Assembly: GCA_963666575.2 (NCBI GenBank)
Contig: CAXXYG010000012.1
Span: 124,001-188,000 of the forward strand
Length of the DNA: 64,000 nucleotides
Direction: 5' to 3'
Origin: JABMQB01 sp963666575
GTDB taxonomy: Bacteria > Bacteroidota > Bacteroidia > Bacteroidales > Prolixibacteraceae
The notes beneath the pieces were generated by a model that did no database searches, was not told the DNA's origin, and saw only the letters and a program-made list of their open reading frames with translations. The position numbers were made by a program, and so were the translations under genes. Positions 43,975-52,696 of this stretch are shown piece by piece; positions within the stretch are counted from its first letter, which is position 1, and each line of letters starts with the position of its first letter.

Positions 43975-46068
43975 ATGAAAAGATTTTTTGTATTTGTATT
44001 AATGTCTGGTATTGTTTTGTTTTCTTGTCAAAATAATAAGGATGAAACTACAACCATGAATGTTTTATTAAACGATTTTGCAACTCCATATGGAGTGCCA
44101 CCTTTCGGAGAAATAAACGAAAGTGATTATTTGCCATCGATAAAAGAGGCTATTAAACAGCATGCTACAGAAATTGATGTGCTTGTTGCTAACACCGAAA
44201 AGCCAACATTTGAAAATACAATATTGGCTTTAGACCAATCAGGTGAATTGCTGGATAAAATTACAAGTGTATTTTTTAATTTAAATTCGGCCAATACAAA
44301 TGATAACATGCAGGCTATAGCCCGCGATATATCTCCTATTTTAACTCAGCACCAGGATAATATTCTTTTAAATCCTGAATTGTTTAAAAGGGTTAAAGCT
44401 ATTTACGATCAAAGGGAAAGTCTAGGATTTGATGCTGAACAATTACGAGTTGTTGAAAAATATTATAAAGATTTTGAAAGGAACGGCGCAAATTTATCAG
44501 ATGAAGATCAGGTAAAATTAAGGGCCTTAAATGAAGAATTGGCAAAAGCAAGTTTGCAGTTTGGACAAAATTTACTGGCCGAAACCAACAAAAATTTTAA
44601 ACTTGTTATTGAGAATAAAGATGATTTAGCAGGATTATCGGATGATGTTATTTCACGTGCAGCTACCGAAGATGGAAAATGGATTTTTACGTTGGATAAA
44701 CCAAGTATGATTCCGTTTTTACAATTTGCTGAAAACCGCGATTTAAGAGAAAAATTGTACCGTGGTTATTTTATGCGTGGCGACAATGACAATGAATTTG
44801 ATAATAAAAAGGAGATTCAAAAAATTGTAAAATTCCGTGATGAGCGTGCCAAACTATTAGGATTTAAAAATCATGCTGAATATGTTATTGATGTAAATAT
44901 GGCCAAAACTCCTGAGGCAGTTTACGATTTTCTGATGAAATTGTGGGATCCGGCCTTAAAAATGGCAAAACAAGATGTTAAAGACATGCAGGCCATTATC
45001 GATAAAGAAGGCGGAAATTTTAAACTGGCTTCGTGGGATTGGTGGTATTATTCCGAAAAACTCAGGAAAGAACTTTTTAACCTTGATGAATCTGAAATTA
45101 AACCTTATTTCAGCCTCGAAAATGCAAAAAACGGTATTTTTTACGTTGCGAATAAACTGTATGGTATTACGTTTACCCCAAATGCAGGTATTCCTGTTTA
45201 TCACAAAGAAGTAACCGCTTACGAAGTGAAAGAAGCTGATGGTTCGCATATAGGTGTTTTGTATATGGATTTCCACCCTAGGGATGGCAAACGCCCGGGA
45301 GCATGGCAAACAAGTTTCCGTGAGCAATCATATAAAGATGGAAAAAAAATCAGCCCGGTTGTATCAATTGTAATGAACTTCACACGCCCGGTTGGCGATA
45401 GCCCTGCTTTGTTGAGTTTTGATGAAGTCTCAACGTTGTTCCACGAATTTGGCCATTCGTTACATGCATTGTTTACCGACGGCCCGTATAAACGCACTGC
45501 AGGGAATGTGCCTCGCGATTTTGTTGAGCTGCCTTCACAAATTATGGAGAACTGGTGTGCTGAACCTGAGGTTATGAAAGTTTATGCCAAACATTATAAA
45601 ACGGGTGAACCTATACCTGACGAATTGATAGATAAATTGGTAAAAAGCGGGAAGTTTAACCAGGGATTTATTACCGGTGAGTATGTAGCAGCTTCGTTAC
45701 TCGATATGGATTACCATACCATCGAACATCCTGATATTGCTGATGTCCGCGCATTTGAAAAAGCAGCTATGGATAAAATAGGTTTAATACCTGAATTTCT
45801 TCCTCGTTACCGTAGTACCTATTTTTCACACATTTTTGCTGGCGGGTATTCAGCTGGTTATTATGTGTATTACTGGGCTGCCGTACTCGATACTGATGCT
45901 TTTAATGCATTTAAAGAATCGGGTGATTTATTTAATCCTGAATATGCTGCCAAATTCCGTGAGTTATTAACTAAGTGCGGATCGGATGAAGGAATGAATG
46001 TTTATACTAAATTCCGTGGACAAGAACCTTCGATTGAGCCATACCTGAAAAAGAAAGGATTAAAATAA
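43975..46068 (+). CDS. M3-family metallopeptidase (Dcp-like peptidyl-dipeptidase), lipoprotein
   Basis: 697 aa. The N-terminus has a lipobox-like signal (GIVLFSCQNN). The zinc site is FHEFGHSLHALF with H490, E491 and H494, and the third ligand region ELPSQIMENW follows about 30 residues later. TPYGVPPFGEINESDYLPSI and YPLF-like M3 starts fit the Dcp subgroup, which removes C-terminal dipeptides from peptides. Membrane anchoring suggests digestion of peptides in the periplasm. A strong terminator follows. Confidence 0.94.
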   Translation: MKRFFVFVLMSGIVLFSCQNNKDETTTMNVLLNDFATPYGVPPFGEINESDYLPSIKEAIKQHATEIDVLVANTEKPTFENTILALDQSGELLDKITSVFFNLNSANTNDNMQAIARDISPILTQHQDNILLNPELFKRVKAIYDQRESLGFDAEQLRVVEKYYKDFERNGANLSDEDQVKLRALNEELAKASLQFGQNLLAETNKNFKLVIENKDDLAGLSDDVISRAATEDGKWIFTLDKPSMIPFLQFAENRDLREKLYRGYFMRGDNDNEFDNKKEIQKIVKFRDERAKLLGFKNHAEYVIDVNMAKTPEAVYDFLMKLWDPALKMAKQDVKDMQAIIDKEGGNFKLASWDWWYYSEKLRKELFNLDESEIKPYFSLENAKNGIFYVANKLYGITFTPNAGIPVYHKEVTAYEVKEADGSHIGVLYMDFHPRDGKRPGAWQTSFREQSYKDGKKISPVVSIVMNFTRPVGDSPALLSFDEVSTLFHEFGHSLHALFTDGPYKRTAGNVPRDFVELPSQIMENWCAEPEVMKVYAKHYKTGEPIPDELIDKLVKSGKFNQGFITGEYVAASLLDMDYHTIEHPDIADVRAFEKAAMDKIGLIPEFLPRYRSTYFSHIFAGGYSAGYYVYYWAAVLDTDAFNAFKESGDLFNPEYAAKFRELLTKCGSDEGMNVYTKFRGQEPSIEPYLKKKGLK

Positions 46069-46085
46069 GTTTTATTTGATATTGT

Positions 46086-46115
46086 AAAAAAGGCAGCAAA
46101 TAGCTGCCTTTTTTT
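46086..46115 (+). terminator. Intrinsic terminator after the M3 peptidase gene
   Basis: GGCAGC (46092-46097) pairs with GCTGCC (46103-46108) across a 5-nt loop. The stem extends by an A-run on the left and the T-run (46109-46115) on the right to 12 bp. Located 17 nt after the stop codon. Confidence 0.85.
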
Positions 46116-46273
46116 GTGAGTTATTTTAGCATATGTTTGTTAAACTTTGAATTTTGGCAGTAATAAATCTTTTAATTTTGAGTTGAATTTTATGATTAAA
46201 AATCAATAATGTTGTATTTTGCGAACCTTATACAACATGAATGTGTTATTTTGCAATATAATGCAATGACTTT

Positions 46274-49200
46274 ATGCGGTTGATATTTATTTTTTTATTT
46301 GTTTTAGTTTGGTATACTGGCAATAGCCAAAAAACAACTGTGCCTGCATCGCCCTATCCAATAATTATTACCCAGGATGATAATAGCTCAATTACTCTTT
46401 ATATCAGGGGTGATGAATCAAATTTCCATTTAGTTACTGAAGACCGGTATACGGTTGTAAAAGGGGCAAATGGGATTTATGAGTATGCTAAAAAAGATGT
46501 TCTTGGAAGATTAACCGGAAGCGGGGTAAAAGCCCGAAACCCACAAGACCGGAATTTATCAGATTTTTTGTATTTACAGTATACACCTAAAAATATTCAA
46601 GTTATACCTGATTATCTTGAAAGGCTAAAATCGGCAACTATTGATCAGGCAGCACCTGCTGCAACAGCATTCCCAACAACTGGAAACAACAAAGTATTAA
46701 TGCTTTTAATTAATTTTACTGACCTTCCTAATACTTATCCGGAGTCAAATTTTACAACAATGATGAATCAAAACAGCCCCGGCCAGAATGTTTCATTCCG
46801 CGATTTTTACCTGGCCAATTCATTTGGGGTATTAGGTTTAACCGTTGATGTTTTTGGATGGTATACTGCTCAGGATGGATACATAAGTTATGGACGAGAC
46901 GAGGGCTATGATGAATCTCAACGATTGGTAAGAGAGGCTATTGATGCTGCTGAAGCTGCCGGAGTTGATTTTAGTCAATATGATAATAATGGCGATAATG
47001 TTGTTGATAATCTAATGGTCGTTCATTCAGGCCCCGGGGCTGAAGAAAACAGTCAAACAAAATATATCTGGTCACATAGCTATGATTTAGGTGGTGATAC
47101 AAGATTTTATGATGGTGTTACTATTAGTAATTATATTATGCAACCCGAAACCCGGTCATGGGGAATGGTTGGTGTTGGTGTTTTTTGCCATGAATTTGGC
47201 CATGCCCTTGGATTACCCGATTTGTATGATACCGATCCTTCAAATGGTGATTCCGAAGGCCTGGGTAATTGGTGTTTAATGGCTAGTGGATCGTGGAATA
47301 ATCAAGAAGCAACACCGGCCAGTATGTCAGCATGGTGTAAATATTATTTAAACTGGTTATCACCAACGTCGATTTCAGCCTATGGGAATTATAGTTTAGA
47401 GCCCTCGGCTAAAAATGACCAGGCTTATCGGCTTGCAACACCCAATTCAAATGAATATTTTTTACTCGAAAACAGGTATAATACAGGTTTTGATGCCTCA
47501 CTGCCCGGATTTGGTTTAGCAATCTATCATGTTAACTCAAATAAATGGGGTAACGATGATGAGAATAATAAACAGGTTGACCTGGAAGAAGCTGATGGAG
47601 AAAGGCACCTTGATAATGAAACAAATCGTGGCGATAGTGGTGATTTATTCCCGGGATCGACATCCAATACAAGTTTTAATGATTATACCAATCCTAATTC
47701 AAAAACCTATACCGGAGCAAACAGTAATTTTTATGTTAAAAATATTTCTATTAGTGGATCAACGGTGAATTTTTCATTGGCAGCCCCGCCTGTTCCATTT
47801 TCTGACCTTACCTTTGAATCAAGTGAAAATACACTTACCGTAAACGGGACATCCGCTCAGGTTGGCCTGGTGGTGAAAAACGATGGAGATGTTGCTGCCA
47901 GTAATTATAGGGTAGGTTTTTATATTTCAACAAGTTCCCCGGTAACATCATCCGATATTTTTCTGGGGTATAAAGGGTATGGAGGACTGGCTCCGGGAGC
48001 CACACAAACAATCAGTTTTCAAACCGATATTTCTACCATCCCTTCACTTTCACTTGGCGATTATTTTATCGGTTATATTATCGATTATCAGTCGATTGTT
48101 GTTGAAAGTGACGAAACAAATAATTTTTTTACATATTCCGCTCCAAAAATTGTCCATTCTGAATTGCCAAATTTAACACATGTTTCTGCTTCAAGTTTGT
48201 TAAGCACAACTGATTCAGAGGTGCAAATAAGTCTGGAAGTTAAAAATACGGGAAACTCAACTGCTGCCGAATCAAAAGTTGCTTATTATCTTTCTGAAGA
48301 TAATACTATTACAACATCCGACCATTTAATAGGAACCGATGATGTAGGAGTTTTAAATTCTAATGAAAATAGTGTAGAATCCTTGTTCGCTGATGTTTCT
48401 ACGGTTCTGCCAGGGCTGCCTGTGGGTCCGTATTATGTAGGTTTTATTATTGATTATCAGAGTGCAGTTGCTGAAACCGATGAAAATGATAATGTTTTTT
48501 ATTTTGAACAAATTTTTAATTATTGTCCAGGAGTTTCATCGTATTTTGCATCATCAATTTGTGAAGGCGACAGTGTTTTGTTTGGCGGGGAGTATTACAA
48601 AACAAGCGGGCAATATGTAAAAACGTATGCCGCTCAAAATGGGTGTGATTCGGTAGCTACTTTTGCTTTAACTGTACACCCCCCGGATGAAATTGTTTTG
48701 AATAAAACAATTTGCCAGGGTGAAATATATACGGTTGGTTCGTCTGATTTTTCTGAAACAGGAACATTTGTGGTAAATTTGACTAACCAATATGGATGCG
48801 ATTCAACTGTTACATTAAATCTGGTTGTAAAAGAGCCCCAATTTGCCGATGTGTATGCCGAAATTTGCAGTGGGGATGTATTTATGGTTGGAAATGAACC
48901 TTTTGCCACAGCAGGGACTTATGTAACTACTATTTCTGACCAGTATGGCTGTGATTCTACAGTTACACTTTATTTAACTGTTCATCCAACAAATGACACC
49001 TATTTGACAGAGGTAATTTGTGAAGGGGAAAAAATAATAATTGGTAATTCAGAATATGGAACATCTGGAGTTTTTACGAAAAAACTTCAAAACCAGTATG
49101 GGTGTGATTCAACAATACATCTCGATTTAACTGTAAATCCGGTTTTTATTGAAACTATTAATGAAACCATTTGTGAAGGCGAAAGTGTTACTTTTTGGGG

Positions 49201-50875
49201 CAAAACATATTTTGAGAATGGAGTATACAGTCAGGTTTTTACAAACCAATACGGATGTGATTCGTCTTATGTCCTGAATCTGACGGTAAATCCAGTCCAT
49301 ACAACCAACCTGGTTCACACCATTTGTGCCGGCGAAAGTTATTTTGTTGGGAACAAAGCGTATAGTTCAAGTGGTTATTTTATAACAGAGCTATTAAACA
49401 GTTATGGATGTGATTCAATTGTGGGGCTCGATTTATTGGTTAAAGAACCTGTTGAAGTTACAATTGATAGTTCAATTTGTATGGGAGAAAGTATGGTGGT
49501 TGGCGATTCTGTTTATTCACAATCGGGATTTTATACCAACCATTTAACAGATCAGTATGGTTGTGATTCAACACTTAACCTCAATTTGACAGTAAATCCT
49601 ATCCATGATACAATTGTAACTTATACCATTTGTGAGGGCGATAGTATTGTAATTGGAGAGGCTGTTTATAAATCATCAGGGACATTTACCAACACTTTAG
49701 TGAATTCATTTGGCTGCGACTCGGTGGTTACACTTTATCTGACTGTTAATCCATCGCAACATGTTTTTTTGTCGGATATAATATGTGAAGGAGAAATTGT
49801 AAAGGTTGGTGATAGTGTTTATTCCACAACCGGAATTTTTGTCCAGAGTTTTATAAACCAATATGGGTGTGATTCAACCACAACACTTGATTTGATTGTT
49901 AATCCAGTGCATGATACAACTTTGTTCGTTGAGATTTGTGAAGGCGATAGTTTTTTAATGGGAGGTATCTGGCATAAAAGTTCAGGTGAATTTACAGCGA
50001 ATTTATCTAACCAATATTTGTGTGATTCGATTGTTACCCTATTGTTGACTGTCAACCCAGTAAATGAAACGGTGCTTGATGAATATATTTGTGCAGGCGA
50101 CAGTTTTATTGTTGGGAATTCGGTATATAAATCAAGTGGAAATTATACGGATGTACTGTCAAATCAGTTTGGCTGTGATTCGGTAATTTATTTAAACCTG
50201 ACGGTAAATCCGGTAAACAACACGGCATTGTCAATAACTATTTGTGAAGGTGAAAGTTATTTGGTCGGCGCTAGTAGTTACAGCTCTTCCGGTGAATTTA
50301 CCATAGTATTTCCAAATCAATTCGGATGTGATTCAACTGTGAATTTAGATTTATTTGTAGCACCATTGCCACAAATTGATTTAGGCCCCGATAGAACTGT
50401 TTTAGGTTCAGAAGGTGTTATCCTTGATGCTGGATTTGGTTTTGAATCGTATTTGTGGACAACAAATGAAATAACCCAAACTATTACAGTTGATAAGTTG
50501 CGGGGCTATGGAATTAAAGCATTTGGTATTCAGGTAGCTGATCAGAATAATTGTATAAGCAGCGATGAAATTCAAATAACTATCATCGATGATTTTGATA
50601 CACCAAATGATAAAGATGGCACCATAAAAGTATTTCCAAATCCTGCCAATAGAATTGTCAATCTGGTTTTGGAAGGTCTTTTGGGTAAGTATGAAATTAG
50701 GATTGCTAGTGAAAATGGGGCAATTGTTTTTAGTAAAGAGGGGTATTCAGCAGCTTCAAAATTTATGACTACACTTGATTTATGGAACTTGTTACCGGGA
50801 CTTTATACAGTGATTGTTATTTCTGATGGACAAGTGAAAACAGATAAATTGATTATTATGAACACTTCTAATTAA
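46274..50875 (+). CDS. Secreted M6 metalloprotease with 12 tandem modules and T9SS sorting domain
   Basis: 1533 aa. Signal peptide (LIFIFLFVLVWYTGNS), pro-region to about 130, then an M6 (immune-inhibitor-A-like) peptidase with HEFGHALGLPD at 306-316. Two CARDB-like beta domains follow (about 507-625 and 630-750, each with VVKNDG or EVKNTG). Then twelve ~50-aa modules span about 760-1363, each with ICxGxS near the start and NQYGCDS near the end. The C-terminus (about 1450-1533) is a type A T9SS sorting domain beginning VFPNPANRIVNL. It is presumably exported by Sec, crosses the outer membrane by T9SS and stays on the surface or is released. M6 enzymes degrade host or environmental proteins. 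Confidence 0.9.
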   Translation: MRLIFIFLFVLVWYTGNSQKTTVPASPYPIIITQDDNSSITLYIRGDESNFHLVTEDRYTVVKGANGIYEYAKKDVLGRLTGSGVKARNPQDRNLSDFLYLQYTPKNIQVIPDYLERLKSATIDQAAPAATAFPTTGNNKVLMLLINFTDLPNTYPESNFTTMMNQNSPGQNVSFRDFYLANSFGVLGLTVDVFGWYTAQDGYISYGRDEGYDESQRLVREAIDAAEAAGVDFSQYDNNGDNVVDNLMVVHSGPGAEENSQTKYIWSHSYDLGGDTRFYDGVTISNYIMQPETRSWGMVGVGVFCHEFGHALGLPDLYDTDPSNGDSEGLGNWCLMASGSWNNQEATPASMSAWCKYYLNWLSPTSISAYGNYSLEPSAKNDQAYRLATPNSNEYFLLENRYNTGFDASLPGFGLAIYHVNSNKWGNDDENNKQVDLEEADGERHLDNETNRGDSGDLFPGSTSNTSFNDYTNPNSKTYTGANSNFYVKNISISGSTVNFSLAAPPVPFSDLTFESSENTLTVNGTSAQVGLVVKNDGDVAASNYRVGFYISTSSPVTSSDIFLGYKGYGGLAPGATQTISFQTDISTIPSLSLGDYFIGYIIDYQSIVVESDETNNFFTYSAPKIVHSELPNLTHVSASSLLSTTDSEVQISLEVKNTGNSTAAESKVAYYLSEDNTITTSDHLIGTDDVGVLNSNENSVESLFADVSTVLPGLPVGPYYVGFIIDYQSAVAETDENDNVFYFEQIFNYCPGVSSYFASSICEGDSVLFGGEYYKTSGQYVKTYAAQNGCDSVATFALTVHPPDEIVLNKTICQGEIYTVGSSDFSETGTFVVNLTNQYGCDSTVTLNLVVKEPQFADVYAEICSGDVFMVGNEPFATAGTYVTTISDQYGCDSTVTLYLTVHPTNDTYLTEVICEGEKIIIGNSEYGTSGVFTKKLQNQYGCDSTIHLDLTVNPVFIETINETICEGESVTFWGKTYFENGVYSQVFTNQYGCDSSYVLNLTVNPVHTTNLVHTICAGESYFVGNKAYSSSGYFITELLNSYGCDSIVGLDLLVKEPVEVTIDSSICMGESMVVGDSVYSQSGFYTNHLTDQYGCDSTLNLNLTVNPIHDTIVTYTICEGDSIVIGEAVYKSSGTFTNTLVNSFGCDSVVTLYLTVNPSQHVFLSDIICEGEIVKVGDSVYSTTGIFVQSFINQYGCDSTTTLDLIVNPVHDTTLFVEICEGDSFLMGGIWHKSSGEFTANLSNQYLCDSIVTLLLTVNPVNETVLDEYICAGDSFIVGNSVYKSSGNYTDVLSNQFGCDSVIYLNLTVNPVNNTALSITICEGESYLVGASSYSSSGEFTIVFPNQFGCDSTVNLDLFVAPLPQIDLGPDRTVLGSEGVILDAGFGFESYLWTTNEITQTITVDKLRGYGIKAFGIQVADQNNCISSDEIQITIIDDFDTPNDKDGTIKVFPNPANRIVNLVLEGLLGKYEIRIASENGAIVFSKEGYSAASKFMTTLDLWNLLPGLYTVIVISDGQVKTDKLIIMNTSN
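48553..50364 (+). repeat. Twelve tandem ~151-bp coding repeats in the M6 protease gene
   Basis: Twelve consecutive units of about 50 codons encode ICEGDS ... YxxSGxF ... NQYGCDSxVxLxLTVNP. Protein-level conservation is strongest at the two cysteines (ICxG and GCDS), which probably form one disulfide per module. DNA copies are diverged, so expansion is not recent. Function is likely a stalk or adhesion region between protease and anchor. Confidence 0.85.
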
Positions 50876-50913
50876 AAATAAACCTTCAGGGAAGACCTTA
50901 AAGGTTTATTTTT
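50874..50913. terminator. Bidirectional terminator between convergent genes
   Basis: AAAAATAAACCTT (50874-50886) and AAGGTTTATTTTT (50901-50913) form a perfect 13-bp stem with a 14-nt loop. The A/T ends give a U-run on both strands. It separates the M6 protease gene from the convergent DUF4252 gene. Confidence 0.8.
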
Positions 50914-50926
50914 AATGTCGAATATT

Positions 50927-51439
50927 TTAATTTAAATCAATATCAATATCGCCAATATCCAGGTCGAGTGAGCGCGTAATTTTACTAATATTGGCCGGGT
51001 CAATTAATCCTCTGATACTAATGAGTGCATTGTCATCGCCACCAACAATCAACAGCAGTTCTGAAAACCGATTGTTACCTGCATCTTTTGCATAAAACCT
51101 CACAACTTCATCTTCTTCAGTCACCTCCATTAAAACCTCATAAGAGTGGTTTTTAAAAAATCCATCGTTTTCGAGTTCTTTGTAAAAATCGATTTTATCA
51201 TTTAATTCATGGTTTTCAACCGATAAAATACGTACACCTTTTAAGTTAGCAAGCATTTCGCCAGTGGCATCGTTACCTGTATCAATCATACTGGCAAAAC
51301 TGAGTAATTTGCCCGAAATGTTTACGGTAGTAAATCCTTTTTGGTTGGCATATTTTTCAAATAATTTATCTACCGGGCTTTTTTGAGCGAGTACTGCCAT
51401 GGGCAATAACACCGCCAGTAACAACATTATCTTTTTCAT
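50927..51439 (-). CDS. DUF4252 domain protein, secreted
   Basis: 170 aa with a signal peptide ending AVLAQ. The body (SPVDKLFEKYANQKGFTTVN, then LKGVRILSVEN and RFYAKDAGNNRFSELLLIVG) matches DUF4252, common in Bacteroidota. It is last in a sigma/anti-sigma/DUF4252 operon, a recurring arrangement in this phylum, so it is probably a target of the ECF sigma factor. Function is unknown. It ends IDIDLN, an acidic tail of repeated Asp and Ile. Confidence 0.82.
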   Translation of the reverse strand: MKKIMLLLAVLLPMAVLAQKSPVDKLFEKYANQKGFTTVNISGKLLSFASMIDTGNDATGEMLANLKGVRILSVENHELNDKIDFYKELENDGFFKNHSYEVLMEVTEEDEVVRFYAKDAGNNRFSELLLIVGGDDNALISIRGLIDPANISKITRSLDLDIGDIDIDLN

Positions 51440-51450
51440 GTTTTAAAATT

Positions 51451-52035
51451 TTATTGTTTTATATTATATTTTTCTAAACTATTTACTTCTGAAAATCCCT
51501 TGTTTACAGCTGTAATCCCTTTTTGAAGAGGTGTTGATGCTTCGTCAAGTTTTTTTACTTGTTTTAATGGTTTTAAACCTGATTGTAGGGTTTTGGCATG
51601 GGCCAGATGCACAATCCCCGAATTGTATTTGCTCGAAATAACTTTTAATGTTTGTGTTGCATATGCATATGCTTCGTCCGGATCCGAAAAAGTATCTTTA
51701 AAAGGTTGTTTATTTTGTTGTTCATAAATTAATAATCCACCAAAAATAATTACCACGGCAACAGCTACTCCCGATATTCGCTGCCACATCCAGCGGTATT
51801 TCGTTTTTTCCCGGTGTTCCTGTTCAAGTATATGGTCCATTATTTCATCTTCAATTCCTGAATCAACCAGAGTTTGGGCAATTTCTGCAATACCTCCAAA
51901 AAACGATTTGTATGGTAATAGTTCATCATCAATCATTTCTGACTGAAAGTAACTTTCCAGCATTTGTTCTTCTTCGAGAGTTGTTTCTCCTTCAAAAAAC
52001 CGATGTAATAATATTTTTGCTTTTTTGGTTTTCAT
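51451..52035 (-). CDS. Membrane anti-sigma factor-like protein
   Basis: 194 aa. The N-terminal about 60 residues (KILLHRFFEGETTLEEEQML) resemble the cytoplasmic sigma-binding part of Bacteroidota anti-sigma factors. One membrane helix (ISGVAVAVVIIFGGLLIYEQ, near residues 88-107) is followed by a periplasmic tail with YAYATQTLKVISSKYNSGIV. The start overlaps the sigma gene end by 44 bp. It likely holds the sigma factor at the membrane until an envelope signal arrives. Confidence 0.75.
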   Translation of the reverse strand: MKTKKAKILLHRFFEGETTLEEEQMLESYFQSEMIDDELLPYKSFFGGIAEIAQTLVDSGIEDEIMDHILEQEHREKTKYRWMWQRISGVAVAVVIIFGGLLIYEQQNKQPFKDTFSDPDEAYAYATQTLKVISSKYNSGIVHLAHAKTLQSGLKPLKQVKKLDEASTPLQKGITAVNKGFSEVNSLEKYNIKQ

Positions 52036-52534
52036 TGTCTGCTGTTTTTAAAAATTCATCTCTCACCTTTTTCCGTGCCCTCGAAATGTTTACTCTAATT
52101 GCATTTACTTTAAGGTCAGTCATATTAGCTATTTCGTCATATGAATATTGCTCAATATCTCGTAATAACATTACTGTCCGTTGTATTTCGGGAAGCTGAT
52201 AAATTAACTTTTTTATCTGCCCTGCAGTTTCGTTTAATTCATATTTTAATTGAACGTCTTCAGCTTTTTTATTTAGAACTTTTTCGGATTCAACATCAAG
52301 TGGTATTACTTTATTTGCCCTGATTTTATCGAGGCACCGGTTTCGGGCCATGCGCATGGCATATGCTTCGATGTTATCGATATTTGCAAGGCTCTCCCTT
52401 TTTTGCCAGAGTTTCAGAAATACATCCTGCACAATATCTTTCGCCAGTTCCTCATCCTTGAGAAAGTGCACTGCAAAGTGTAAAATTTTATTGCTTACCG
52501 GCAGTACTTTTGCTTTAAACTCTTTGGCAACCAT
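51992..52534 (-). CDS. ECF-type RNA polymerase sigma factor
   Basis: 180 aa. Region 2 is seen in AVHFLKDEELAKDIVQDVFL and AYAMRMARNRCLDKIRANK; region 4 in LPEIQRTVMLLRDIEQYSYD and MTDLKVNAIRVNISRARKKV. It is the first gene of the three-gene sigma/anti-sigma/DUF4252 operon. An ECF-type promoter motif lies about 30 nt upstream, implying autoregulation. Not closely similar by eye to the sigma factor of the RiPP locus. Confidence 0.92.
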   Translation of the reverse strand: MVAKEFKAKVLPVSNKILHFAVHFLKDEELAKDIVQDVFLKLWQKRESLANIDNIEAYAMRMARNRCLDKIRANKVIPLDVESEKVLNKKAEDVQLKYELNETAGQIKKLIYQLPEIQRTVMLLRDIEQYSYDEIANMTDLKVNAIRVNISRARKKVRDEFLKTADNENQKSKNIITSVF

Positions 52535-52564
52535 TTATTGTTTTTTGTCCGTGTTTCTAAAATT

Positions 52565-52592
52565 AAGACGCAAATCATAAACTATCATTACA
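52565..52592 (-). promoter_or_regulatory. Candidate ECF autoregulatory promoter
   Basis: On the minus strand TGTAAT (52592-52587), a 16-nt spacer, and CGTCTT (52570-52565) precede the sigma ATG by about 30 nt. The spacing and the CGTC core match the candidate promoter of the RiPP precursor. Confidence 0.45.
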
Positions 52593-52636
52593 TCAATGTA
52601 AAAAATATTTTGGTTGTTAGTAAAAATGGGGTAAAC

Positions 52637-52670
52637 AAAAAATGGTATTCCTGCTAACAGGAATACCATT
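52637..52670 (-). terminator. Intrinsic terminator after the DEAD-box helicase gene
   Basis: AATGGTATTCCTG (52641-52653) and CAGGAATACCATT (52658-52670) form a perfect 13-bp stem with a 4-nt loop. On the minus strand it is followed by TTTTG. It lies 26 nt after the helicase stop codon and upstream of the ECF operon promoter. Confidence 0.8.
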
Positions 52671-52696
52671 CATATAAAAATATTATGTACAGTTAT

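Noticed and set aside
48553..50364. Regular ~151-bp spacing that could suggest a CRISPR-like array
   Set aside because: The units are fully coding and conserved at protein level, with no identical short repeats and no cas genes.
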